Part shown: in pieces, positions 35,225 through 43,523 of the stretch | Layout: every line of letters starts with the position of its first letter | Position numbering within the stretch: position 1 is the stretch's first letter | Assembly: GCA_934435195.1 (NCBI GenBank) | Contig: CAKSAJ010000011.1 | Coordinates: forward strand, 29,660 to 93,659 | DNA length: 64,000 bases | DNA from: an uncultured Schaedlerella sp. | GTDB lineage: Bacteria > Bacillota > Clostridia > Lachnospirales > Lachnospiraceae | Direction of reading: 5' to 3' | Translations under genes and position numbers: made by a program | Notes under the pieces: model-generated | Database searches by the model: none | Seen by the model: the letters and a program-made list of their open reading frames with translations, nothing else | Told to the model about the DNA's origin: nothing

Positions 35225-36009
35225 TTTTACAATATAACTTAGGTAATTTACAAAAAGTAAATAACTACCGAGAGGCATTCCAACTTGTTGGAATGCCTTC
35301 TCAGGTTGTTTCATTTGTCGGAGGCGGGGGAAAAACCACTACAATCCGCCGTTTGGCAAAAACATATTGGGAAGAGGGAATTCCGGTAGTTGTGACGACG
35401 ACAACACATATGAGATATGAAGATGTGCCATATATGCTGCTGGAGGAATCAATAGAAAAATTAATTGAATTATTAGATGTTTATGGAAAATGTGTTGTGG
35501 GAAACGTAACAGACAGGAAGACAGCAGACGGAACATCAAAATTTTGTTCAGTTTCAGAGTCATTTTTTGAAGAAATATGTCAGGAAATGGAGCGAAGAGG
35601 TGGTATTGTTCTTGTAGAAGCGGACGGAGCAAAGGAATTGCCTTGTAAGGTTCCGGAAGAATGGGAACCGGTAATTCCAAAGCAAACGACGCAGGTTGTG
35701 GCTGTATATGGACTTGATGCGATTGGAAAAACATTTGCAGAAACCTGTTTTCGGGCGGAATTAGCGGCAGAGGTACTGCATAAAAAAATAGAAGATAAAG
35801 TGACGACAGACGATATTGTTTGTCTTGCTGTATCTGAATTGGGCTCGAGAAAGTCTGTAGGAAACAAGAAATTACATTTATTATTAAATAAGGCAGATTC
35901 AGATGAGCGTATTGCGTATGCATTGCAAATTTGTAAAAAAATAGATACAATGTCAGAAAAGCCCGAAAATATTCTTATTACGGGATATGATTTATATGAA
36001 AGCAGATAA
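35221..36009 (+). CDS. yqeC: Selenium-dependent molybdenum hydroxylase maturation protein YqeC
   Basis: A 262-residue P-loop protein of the YqeC family, found only with selenium-dependent molybdenum hydroxylases. The nucleotide-binding loop is SFVGGGGKTTTIRRLA (about 31-46), followed by TTTTHMRYEDVP and a VLVEADGAKELP motif (about 130). Its exact role in inserting selenium or finishing the cofactor is not established. Translation starts inside the ygfK stop codon (ATGA), so it is coupled to ygfK, and yqeB-mocA begins 11 nt after its stop. Confidence 0.9.
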   Translation: MILQYNLGNLQKVNNYREAFQLVGMPSQVVSFVGGGGKTTTIRRLAKTYWEEGIPVVVTTTTHMRYEDVPYMLLEESIEKLIELLDVYGKCVVGNVTDRKTADGTSKFCSVSESFFEEICQEMERRGGIVLVEADGAKELPCKVPEEWEPVIPKQTTQVVAVYGLDAIGKTFAETCFRAELAAEVLHKKIEDKVTTDDIVCLAVSELGSRKSVGNKKLHLLLNKADSDERIAYALQICKKIDTMSEKPENILITGYDLYESR

Positions 36010-36020
36010 AGGAGATTGTC

Positions 36021-37376
36021 ATGAAGATTTGGATTAGAGGTGCCGGGGATTTGGCAACGGGAATCGCATCCAGATTATATAGAAGCGGACATCAACTCTT
36101 GATGACAGAGCTTCCGGTACCTTTGACAGTGCGAAGAACAGTAGCGTTGTCAAGAGCGGTATACGAACAGCATGCAGAAGTGGAAGATATGTCTGCATTG
36201 CTTGTACATTCGATAAAAGAAGCGCTGGAAGTACAAGCTATAGGAAAAATACCGGTTATTATTGAAGAACCGGAAGTGATTTTAAAAGAATATCAGCCGG
36301 ATGTTGTCGTGGATGCAATTCTTGCTAAAAGAAATCTGGGCACAGAAATTTCCTGGGCACCATTTGTTGTAGGTGTAGGACCTGGATTTACAGCAGGAGT
36401 AGATTGTCACTGTGTTGTTGAGACAAAGCGAGGCCACACATTGGGAGATATAATTTGGGAAGGAGAGCCGATTCCAAATACCGGAGTACCTGGGAATGTT
36501 GGAGGATTTACACTTGAACGACTGATCAAAGCTACGGCAGATGGAGTGATTGAACCAAAGGTACAAATTGGGGAGATTGTGGAAAAAGGACAGATTGTAG
36601 CAATAACAGGCGGGGAACCGGTCTATGCAAAGATGTCCGGAATCGTGCGCGGAATGCTTCAGCCAGGAGTAACTGTGCAGAAAAATCTAAAAGTCGGTGA
36701 CATTGATGCAAGATGTGAAAGAAAAAACTGTTATCTTATTTCTGATAAGGCAAGAGCTATCGGCGGAGGCGTATTGGAGGCAGTTACTCAGTTTGAACGT
36801 ATTTACGGGCAATATGCAGTTGTTGTGCTAGCAGCCGGAAGTGGAAGCCGATTTGGTGGAAATAAATTACAGGAATTGAAGTCCGATAAACCGATGTATC
36901 AATATATGTTAGATAAGATGGAAGGGTTGAAAGGTTTTCCGACATATATTGTAACCGGAGCAGACGATATTGCAGAGGCTGCCAGGAAGTATGGAATGAA
37001 GATTGTAGAGAACAAGAAACCGGAAGAAGGAATTTCCCGTTCGGTAAAACTTGGACTGGAGACATGCTTAGCAGAACATCCTGAGATAAAAGGAATTTTG
37101 TTCAGTGTTTGCGATCAGCCGGAACTTACATTTTCTACAATGTTTACATTGATCCGTAAGGCAATGCTTCGCCCACAGCAGATTATTTGCACAGGAAAAG
37201 ATAAAGAAATGGGGAACCCTGTACTTTGGGATAAAAAATATTTTCCAGAGCTGATGGAACTTACAGGAGATGTTGGCGGAAAGAAGGTTATGCAGAATCA
37301 TTTACAGGATATTATTATAGTAGAAATAGATGAAGCAGAATTAAAGGATATTGATTATCGCAGAGATTTGGAATAA
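36021..37376 (+). CDS. yqeB: YqeB-MocA fusion for selenium-molybdenum cofactor maturation
   Basis: A 451-residue two-domain protein. Residues 1 to about 260 match the YqeB/EF2563 family (WIRGAGDLATGIASRLYRSG, VGVGPGFTAGVDCH, NVGGFTLERLI). Residues about 264-451 are a MobA/MocA-type nucleotidyltransferase with VVVLAAGSGSRFGGNKLQEL (about 266), VTGADD, FSVCDQPEL and GNPVLW. MocA-type enzymes add CMP to molybdopterin for hydroxylase cofactors; in E. coli the equivalent (YgfJ/MocA) is separate. RBS AAAGGAGA precedes ATG 36021. It ends the rightward operon. Confidence 0.9.
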   Translation: MKIWIRGAGDLATGIASRLYRSGHQLLMTELPVPLTVRRTVALSRAVYEQHAEVEDMSALLVHSIKEALEVQAIGKIPVIIEEPEVILKEYQPDVVVDAILAKRNLGTEISWAPFVVGVGPGFTAGVDCHCVVETKRGHTLGDIIWEGEPIPNTGVPGNVGGFTLERLIKATADGVIEPKVQIGEIVEKGQIVAITGGEPVYAKMSGIVRGMLQPGVTVQKNLKVGDIDARCERKNCYLISDKARAIGGGVLEAVTQFERIYGQYAVVVLAAGSGSRFGGNKLQELKSDKPMYQYMLDKMEGLKGFPTYIVTGADDIAEAARKYGMKIVENKKPEEGISRSVKLGLETCLAEHPEIKGILFSVCDQPELTFSTMFTLIRKAMLRPQQIICTGKDKEMGNPVLWDKKYFPELMELTGDVGGKKVMQNHLQDIIIVEIDEAELKDIDYRRDLE

Positions 37377-37378
37377 TC

Positions 37379-37407
37379 TGTACAATCAGAATTGTGCATG
37401 ATATAAT
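37379..37407 (+). promoter_or_regulatory. Probable promoter of the DUF975 gene
   Basis: TGTACA at 37379-37384, 17-bp spacer, TATAAT at 37402-37407, immediately after the yqeB-mocA stop. The -35 is only a 4/6 match. Confidence 0.5.
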
Positions 37408-37462
37408 GAACGAGAAAAGGCAACAGTTTATGTATTAGACACAATGGAGGAGGCCTAATTAT

Positions 37463-38164
37463 ATGTGGACGAGAGCAGATTTAAAAACAAGAGCAAAATT
37501 TGCATTTAAGCGAAATTATTGGACAGCAGTGCTTGTTGCATTTGTTATGACAATATTTACTGCAGTTGGAAGTGGAGGCAATGCGGCAAAGGGCATATCC
37601 GATGGATATAATTCAGGAGGAAGCGCAGAGTCAATTGCATTTTCATTGGTAGTGGCTGCCATAGCAGCAATTAGCGGGCTGGTATTACTTATATTGTCTA
37701 TCTTTGTTGGGAATGCATTGGAAGTCGGTGGATGTCGATTCTTTATCACAAATCAGACAGAGCAGGCACAGGCAGGAACATTAGCCTATGCGTTCAAATC
37801 AGGAAATTATGGAAATATAATCCTGACTATCTTTTTGAGAGATTTGTACACATTTTTATGGTCATTGTTATTTGTAATACCGGGAATTATTAAGAGTTAT
37901 GAATACCTTATGGTTCCATATATTCTGGCAGAGAATCCGGCTATGAACAGAAAAGAAGCATTTCTTATAAGTAAAAAGATGATGATGGGGCAAAAATGGA
38001 ATGCATTTGTGTTAGATTTATCATTTCTAGGTTGGAGATGTTTAGAGGCAATCACGTTTGGTATTCTTGGAATCTTTTATGTTGAACCTTATGTACAGGC
38101 AACAAGAGCTGAATTGTATGCTTATAATCGCACGATAGCATATCAGAATGGATATATCAGATAA
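37463..38164 (+). CDS. DUF975-family integral membrane protein
   Basis: A 233-residue membrane protein starting MWTRADLKTRAKFAFKRNYW, the conserved opening of the DUF975 family. About five hydrophobic segments follow, with the family-like LRDLYTFLWSLLFVIPGIIK region (about 126) and MVPYILAENPAMNRKEAF (about 152). Function is unknown for the family. RBS GGAGGAGG lies upstream of ATG 37463. It appears monocistronic, with its own promoter and terminator. Confidence 0.85.
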   Translation: MWTRADLKTRAKFAFKRNYWTAVLVAFVMTIFTAVGSGGNAAKGISDGYNSGGSAESIAFSLVVAAIAAISGLVLLILSIFVGNALEVGGCRFFITNQTEQAQAGTLAYAFKSGNYGNIILTIFLRDLYTFLWSLLFVIPGIIKSYEYLMVPYILAENPAMNRKEAFLISKKMMMGQKWNAFVLDLSFLGWRCLEAITFGILGIFYVEPYVQATRAELYAYNRTIAYQNGYIR

Positions 38165-38215
38165 TAGATATGTAAGAAGGATACGTCAAAGAATTGATTT
38201 GTTTGGCCGAAGCAA

Positions 38216-38255
38216 ATGGCTGCGGACAGCACATGCTGTGTGCAGCCATTTTCCT
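38216..38255 (+). terminator. Terminator after the DUF975 gene
   Basis: ATGGCTGC (38216-38223) and GCAGCCAT (38242-38249), with an inner ACAGCA/TGCTGT stem, followed by TTTCCTCT. The T-run is short. Confidence 0.6.
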
Positions 38256-38389
38256 CTAACTTATTGAAACAACGAATGATTCGAAGTTCCTTTATCGTAT
38301 GAAATTATCTTATCAAACAATTGTGACTGAAAGGTGTCATGAATAAAAAGAATTTCTTAAAATTCTTAAATTGGTATGAACTGGAAAAT

Positions 38390-38692
38390 TTATTTATCAT
38401 TTACAATGTGCATGCAGTCACGATCGGCTGCATGCCATTTTGTTTTATTTGATTCATATTGTTCAAATAGCCAGGCGATTGCATCATCCATGCCTTCCTC
38501 AGAAACAGGGAAGGATGCAGATATCTTTTCCTCATCGGGAGTCTGCTCAAAACACCATGGTTCAGGATAAACAAAAGTTGTAAAGCTTTCTTTACTTTCA
38601 TCACAAAGGAAATAATATCGCATGCCATGATGACAGCCGGAAAACGGTTCTTTTTTTAGTCCATTTACAGGAACAAGTCTTTTATCGATCAT
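38390..38692 (-). CDS. Small hypothetical protein
   Basis: A 100-residue protein with ordinary composition (MIDKRLVPVNGLKKEPFSG, GMRYYFLC, PEPWCFEQTPDEEK). It has no signal peptide or membrane segment. Codon use looks like its neighbours, and the frame is the only one on either strand here with natural protein character. I do not recognise a domain. A possible minus-strand promoter is TTGAAT (38770-38765), 17-bp spacer, TATATA (38747-38742). The ribosome site is weak (GGATG). Confidence 0.6.
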   Translation of the reverse strand: MIDKRLVPVNGLKKEPFSGCHHGMRYYFLCDESKESFTTFVYPEPWCFEQTPDEEKISASFPVSEEGMDDAIAWLFEQYESNKTKWHAADRDCMHIVNDK

Positions 38693-39029
38693 AAATACAC
38701 ATCCAATCTTTATAGAGTATCAAATAGAAATATAAAATTAGTATATAATAAATATAAGGAAAAATTCAAGAGATAATGAGAAGAGAGAGTTTTAGATTAA
38801 AGCAATAGCAGGAAAATATTTTTAGACAAAAAGGAAGAGCCACATCGCTGTGACTCAAGGGGGAAAAAGTTTATGAAAAAGTGTTCTTTCTTTTGAACAA
38901 TTACAGTATAGGGAAAAGATATGAGAAAATTATGATTCATTTTTGAACGAATTGTTAACAAATCAGAACAAAAATGTGTATTTGCCACGGAAAAAGTACA
39001 AAAAATCGATTTTTTAGGAAAATCTTATA
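38693..39029. other. 337-nt gap without a supported gene
   Basis: AT-rich sequence between two leftward genes. It holds the possible promoter of the small gene (38742-38770). I see a 63-codon open frame at 38797-38988 on the minus strand, but its composition is not protein-like. No clear terminator for the lipoprotein gene at 39030 was found apart from A/T-rich tracts near 39000-39030. Confidence 0.5.
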
Positions 39030-40100
39030 TTATTTTATAGCCTTTTTTGCAAATTCAGTAGTTACTAAATCTTCATAAGGGGCACGTTTCTCTAGTTCAC
39101 CTGCAGTTTCAAGGATATCTTGGAGCAGATCGAAGCTGGATTTTTCAAAAACTAAATTATCTTTCCAAGTGTCCTGATCATAGTAACGGGTCACAATTGT
39201 AGTAATGGTATTCAAATCTGTTTCCGGAAATTGTGGTTCAATTACTTTTGCAATTTCAAAAGGAGAGTGGGACTGTACATAGTCCATGCCTTTTTGTAAA
39301 GCATTTGTAAATCCTTGAATGGTGTCAGGATATTGATGAATATAGCTTTCTTTTGCACTGTAAGCGGTGTAAGGAACGTATCCACTGTCCTCACCGAGTG
39401 AAGCTACAACATAGCCTTTATTTTCACTTTCGAGTGTGGTGGCACCTGGTTCAAATTCAATGGTGTAGTCACCTAATCCTTCGGAAAATGCAGCAGCAGT
39501 TGAGCCGAAGTCGATACTTTGATTGATGGTGAGATCTGTGGTTGGATCGATATCATGCTGTTTTAGAATGTATTCAAATACCATTTCCGGCATGCCACCT
39601 TTTCTACCACCAAGAACATCTTTCCCCTTCAAATCTGTCCATTTAAAATCTTTCATCTCTTCCCTTGCAACAAGAAAATTACCGGCGCGCTGAGTCAGCT
39701 GGGCAAAGTTTACTACATGATCATTTGCACCTTCATTATAAGTGTAGATGGATGATTCCGAACCCATAAATCCAATATCTGCTTCACCTGAGAGTACAGC
39801 GGTCATAGTTTTATCGGCTCCAAAGCCAGTGACAAGAGTGAGTTTTATGCCCTCATCTTCAAAGTAGCCATTCTCAATAGCAACATACATTGGAGCGTAA
39901 AAGATAGAGTGAGCCACTTCGTTCAATGTCACAGAGACAGGTGAAGAACTGGAAGCTGTTTTGGTTGTGTTGGAGCCAGTTTCTATTGTGTCTGTTTTGG
40001 AATTTGCCTCATTATCTTTAGTAGAATCAGAACTGCAGGCTGATAACAGTCCAACAGTCAGAGCAGAAGCGAGAATTACGGAAATCAATTTCTTTTTCAT
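39030..40100 (-). CDS. ABC transporter substrate-binding lipoprotein, NMT1/SsuA-like
   Basis: A 356-residue extracellular binding protein. The signal peptide MKKKLISVILASALTVGLL is followed by lipobox LSAC (Cys about 22), then a Ser/Thr-rich linker. The mature part has the NMT1/SsuA/NrtA layout (HSIFYAPMYVAIENGYFEDE near 67; SGEADIGFMGSES near 108). Such proteins bind thiamine precursors, taurine/sulfonates or nitrate; I cannot tell which. No permease or ATPase gene is adjacent, so the rest of the transporter must be elsewhere or be shared. RBS GGAGG precedes ATG 40100. Confidence 0.88.
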   Translation of the reverse strand: MKKKLISVILASALTVGLLSACSSDSTKDNEANSKTDTIETGSNTTKTASSSSPVSVTLNEVAHSIFYAPMYVAIENGYFEDEGIKLTLVTGFGADKTMTAVLSGEADIGFMGSESSIYTYNEGANDHVVNFAQLTQRAGNFLVAREEMKDFKWTDLKGKDVLGGRKGGMPEMVFEYILKQHDIDPTTDLTINQSIDFGSTAAAFSEGLGDYTIEFEPGATTLESENKGYVVASLGEDSGYVPYTAYSAKESYIHQYPDTIQGFTNALQKGMDYVQSHSPFEIAKVIEPQFPETDLNTITTIVTRYYDQDTWKDNLVFEKSSFDLLQDILETAGELEKRAPYEDLVTTEFAKKAIK

Positions 40101-40202
40101 AAATCCTCCAGAGTGATATAAGATTCTCGTTTAAAATATGCAAGAAAAGAGAATAGGTGCCAATTCTACTCCAAAGGGGTGTTTCTTTTGGAAAAGATAG
40201 TG

Positions 40203-40248
40203 TATAATACTTATGAGTGATTGCTGTTCGCAAAATACTGCGAACAGC
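40203..40248 (+). promoter_or_regulatory. -10 box and leader hairpin before the AAA-ATPase gene
   Basis: TATAAT at 40203-40208 (the -35 is poor) is followed by GCTGTTCGC (40223-40231) and GCGAACAGC (40240-40248), a 9-bp perfect stem with an 8-nt loop. It lacks a T-run and lies in the predicted 5' leader, about 40 nt before the start codon. Confidence 0.5.
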
Positions 40249-40287
40249 ATCTTTGTATAGTGCAAAGTGCAGGAAAGAAGGTGGATC

Positions 40288-41973
40288 ATGAGCAGGACAA
40301 TCAGTATTGGAAAACAGGATTTCGAATCATTGAGAGAAAATAACTATTTTTATATTGATAAAACAGACTTTATCAGACAATGGTGGGAGAATGCAGATGA
40401 TATTACACTGATTACCAGACCGAGACGTTTTGGAAAAACATTAAATATGAATATGTTGAAATGCTTTTTCTCAAAAGAATATGCCAACCGAGAAGATCTT
40501 TTCGAGGGACTTTCAATTTGGAATGAGGAGCGTTACCATATATTACAAGGTTCGTATCCGGTTATTTTCTTAAGCTTTGCAGATGTAAAACAGAATAATT
40601 ATAGAGATGCAGTACAGAAAATAAAAAATATTATCGTGGATACGTACAGAAAGTATAGAGATTTGGGTGAACAGGATTGTTTTACGGAAAAAGAAAGACA
40701 GCAGATTCTGTCTGTAGATGTGAAGATGGATGATGTAACAGCACAGGATGCACTGAAAAATTTATCAAGCTATCTGAATCTTTTATATGGGAAGAAAGTT
40801 CTGATTTTTCTGGATGAATATGATACACCAATGCAGGAAGCTTATATTCATGGATATTGGGATGAATTTGTTGGGTTTATGAGAAGCATGTTTAATGCAA
40901 CATTTAAGACAAATCCTTATATGGAACGGGCAATTATGACGGGGATTACCAGGGTATCAAAAGAATCTGTATTTTCAGATCTTAATAATCTTACGGTAAT
41001 TACTACAACATCAGATCAATATGCAGAGTGTTTTGGGTTTACAGAAGAGGAAGTTTTTTCGGCATTAGATGAATTTGGAATGTCTGACAAAAAGACAGAA
41101 GTAAAACAGTGGTATGATGGTTTTGTGTTTGGCGCGAAAAAAGATATTTATAATCCATGGTCTATTACAAACTATTTAAAAGAAAAGAAATTACGTCCAT
41201 ATTGGGCAGCTACCAGCTCAAATGGGCTGATCAGTAAATTGCTTCAGATTTCATCAGCGAATATGAAGGAACAGATGGAAAAGCTTCTGAATGGAGAAAG
41301 AATTGTCGAAAATTTCGATGAACAGATTGTATTTAGCCAATTGGAAAAGGATGAGAATGCAATCTGGAGTCTGTTGGTGGCCAGTGGTTATCTGAAAGTG
41401 GAAGAAGTTGAGCATAAAGGAATGACGCTGGAACCATGGTATCATCTCAGCATCACTAACCTTGAAACATTTAGCATGTTTTCTAATATGTTTAAGAACT
41501 GGTTTTCAGAAGTAGCTCCGAATTATAATGAATTTGTGAAAGCACTGCTTGATGGAAATATAAATGCAATGAATCTCTACATGAATGATGTTGCACTTGC
41601 TACTTTCAGCAGCTTTGATACTGGAAATTCTCCTTCAAAGAGAAAACAGCCGGAACGTTTTTATCATGGATTTGTTTTGGGACTTCTGGTAGAGCTGAGG
41701 GAACGCTATGATGTGAAATCAAACAGAGAAAGCGGATATGGAAGATATGATGTAATGCTGGTTCCTAAAAATCAATCAGATTATGCAATTGTTATAGAAT
41801 TTAAAGTAAGAGATGCAAAAACAGAAAAATCATTAGAAAAAACGGTAGAGAAAGCATTATCTCAGATAGAAGAGATGAATTATGATGCAGAACTTCAAAC
41901 AAAAGGGATAAAGAAGGAAAGAATACGTCATTATGGTTTTGTCTTTGAAGGCAAAAAAGTGTTGATCGGATAA
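40288..41973 (+). CDS. AAA-ATPase-like protein with C-terminal PD-(D/E)XK nuclease domain
   Basis: A 561-residue protein. Its N-terminal half is the AAA-ATPase-like family (PF09820 type): opening QDFESLRENNYFYIDKTDF, Walker A-like RPRRFGKT (about 46), and Walker B KKVLIFLDEYDTPMQ (about 165). The C-terminal about 100 residues are a PD-(D/E)XK nuclease-like fold: SGYGRYDVMLVP and YAIVIEFKVRDA. This family is widespread, often in many copies, in gut Bacteroidetes and Firmicutes; its biological role is unknown, with defence or mobile-element links suspected. I use ATG 40288 with AAGGTGG upstream. It stands alone. Confidence 0.9.
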   Translation: MSRTISIGKQDFESLRENNYFYIDKTDFIRQWWENADDITLITRPRRFGKTLNMNMLKCFFSKEYANREDLFEGLSIWNEERYHILQGSYPVIFLSFADVKQNNYRDAVQKIKNIIVDTYRKYRDLGEQDCFTEKERQQILSVDVKMDDVTAQDALKNLSSYLNLLYGKKVLIFLDEYDTPMQEAYIHGYWDEFVGFMRSMFNATFKTNPYMERAIMTGITRVSKESVFSDLNNLTVITTTSDQYAECFGFTEEEVFSALDEFGMSDKKTEVKQWYDGFVFGAKKDIYNPWSITNYLKEKKLRPYWAATSSNGLISKLLQISSANMKEQMEKLLNGERIVENFDEQIVFSQLEKDENAIWSLLVASGYLKVEEVEHKGMTLEPWYHLSITNLETFSMFSNMFKNWFSEVAPNYNEFVKALLDGNINAMNLYMNDVALATFSSFDTGNSPSKRKQPERFYHGFVLGLLVELRERYDVKSNRESGYGRYDVMLVPKNQSDYAIVIEFKVRDAKTEKSLEKTVEKALSQIEEMNYDAELQTKGIKKERIRHYGFVFEGKKVLIG

Positions 41974-42024
41974 GAAATGGAGAAATGAATGGAATGTATG
42001 CCACTGATAAGAGAAAAATCAATA

Positions 42025-42053
42025 GTGACTTTAAGAAACAATCGTGATAAAAT
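42025..42053 (+). promoter_or_regulatory. Probable promoter of the SNF symporter operon
   Basis: GTGACT at 42025-42030, 17-bp spacer, TAAAAT at 42048-42053. Moderate match only. Confidence 0.4.
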
Positions 42054-42085
42054 CATAAGGAAATATTTATAAAAAGAGGAAAGGA

Positions 42086-42131
42086 ATCTCTATTCGTGAT
42101 GAATGCGAATAGAGATAGAAAAAACAGATGA
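42086..42131 (+). other. Leader hairpin and mini-ORF overlapping the symporter start
   Basis: ATCTCTATTCG (42086-42096) and CGAATAGAGAT (42106-42116) form an 11-bp perfect stem. A good ribosome site (AGAGGAAAGG, about 42075-42084) lies before the stem, too far from the symporter ATG at 42128. A 10-codon ORF (42099-42131, MNANRDRKNR) starts in the loop, and its TGA overlaps that ATG (ATGA). This suggests translational coupling; the mini-ORF is unproven. Confidence 0.4.
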
Positions 42132-43501
42132 ATACACAAGAACATAAGAGAAGCAGTTTCTCGGGAAAACTTGGATATGTATTATCAGCGGCCGGAGCAT
42201 CGGTAGGTCTTGGTAACATATGGAGATTCCCGTATTTGGCAGCAAAATATGGCGGAGGTATATTCCTGCTGATTTATATTTTGCTTGCACTGACATTTGG
42301 TTACACAATGATCGTTGCAGAATCAGCAATCGGACGTATGACAAGAAAGAGTCCGGTAGGGGCATTTAAGTCATTTGGAAAGGCAAAATGGTTATCATTT
42401 GGAGGATGGATCAATGCAATCATCCCAATTTTGATCGTACCGTATTATTCCGTGATCGGTGGCTGGGTAATCAAATATCTGGTAGAGTATCTGAAAGGAA
42501 ACGGTAAGAGTCTGGCAACAGATGGATATTTTTCTGAATTTATTTCAAACGGAGTATCAACAGAATTATGTTTCCTTGTATTTTGTCTCTTTACACTAGC
42601 TATCATTTATGCGGGTGTCCGCAATGGTATTGAGAGAGTGTCAAAGATGATGATGCCGGTTTTGATTTTATTGTCTGTGATTATTGCAATTTATTCCGTT
42701 ACAAGACCGGGAGCAATTGAAGGTGTGAAGTATTTCCTTATACCGAATGTAAAGAATTTCTCATGGATGACAGTAGTTGCAGCTATGGGACAGATGTTTT
42801 ATTCTTTATCAATTGCGATGGGAATTTTGATCACGTTTGGTTCTTATATGAAAAAAGATGTATCGCTTGAGGATTCTACAAGAAATGTAGAAGTATTCGA
42901 TACTGCAATTGCAATGATGGCAGGTCTTATGATTATTCCTGCAGTGTTTGCATTTTCAGGCGGGGATCCGGACACATTACAGGCCGGACCTTCATTGATG
43001 TTTATTACAATTCCAAAAGTATTCCAGAATATGGGATTTGGAACAGCAGTCGGAATTCTGTTCTTCTTACTTGTATTGTTTGCAGCAATTACAAGTTCAA
43101 TTGCTTTGACAGAAAGTGCCGTGTCTACATTTGAAGATGAGTTAAGATGGAACAGAAAGAAATCGACAATTGTAGTGGGAATTATTATGGTTGCCCTTGG
43201 AAGCCTATCCTCGCTGGGATATGGACCACTTGCGGTTGTGAAAATTATTGGTATGCAATTTCTGGATTTCTTTGATTTTATGACAAACTCTGTTATGATG
43301 CCAATCGCTGCATTGATGACATGTTTATTAGTGTCAAAAGTTGTTGGAATACAGCGAATTGAAGAAGAAGTCATGCAGGGAGAAAGTTCATTCCGCAGAA
43401 GAAAAATATTTATTGTGATGATTAAATATTTATGCCCGATTTTTGCAGTTATCATATTATTAAGTTCTGTTGCAAATGCATTTGGCTGGATTTCGATGTA
43501 A
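42128..43501 (+). CDS. Sodium-dependent transporter, SNF/NSS family
   Basis: A 457-residue sodium:neurotransmitter symporter family protein with about 11-12 membrane segments. The family signature is at the N-terminus (SAAGASVGLGNIWRFPYLAA, residues about 20-39), followed by a GGGIF motif and the unwound TM1/TM6 regions expected for Na+ and substrate sites. Bacterial members carry amino acids such as tryptophan, tyrosine or leucine; the substrate is unknown. The start codon has no close ribosome site and may depend on coupling to the mini-ORF. The LuxR-type gene follows 22 nt downstream. Confidence 0.92.
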   Translation: MNTQEHKRSSFSGKLGYVLSAAGASVGLGNIWRFPYLAAKYGGGIFLLIYILLALTFGYTMIVAESAIGRMTRKSPVGAFKSFGKAKWLSFGGWINAIIPILIVPYYSVIGGWVIKYLVEYLKGNGKSLATDGYFSEFISNGVSTELCFLVFCLFTLAIIYAGVRNGIERVSKMMMPVLILLSVIIAIYSVTRPGAIEGVKYFLIPNVKNFSWMTVVAAMGQMFYSLSIAMGILITFGSYMKKDVSLEDSTRNVEVFDTAIAMMAGLMIIPAVFAFSGGDPDTLQAGPSLMFITIPKVFQNMGFGTAVGILFFLLVLFAAITSSIALTESAVSTFEDELRWNRKKSTIVVGIIMVALGSLSSLGYGPLAVVKIIGMQFLDFFDFMTNSVMMPIAALMTCLLVSKVVGIQRIEEEVMQGESSFRRRKIFIVMIKYLCPIFAVIILLSSVANAFGWISM

Positions 43502-43523
43502 AGAATGAGGGTGAACAAGGCAG

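Noticed and set aside
38797..38988. Minus-strand 63-codon frame in the gap upstream of the lipoprotein gene
   Set aside because: Low-complexity Phe/Leu/His composition, no ribosome site, AT-rich noncoding character.
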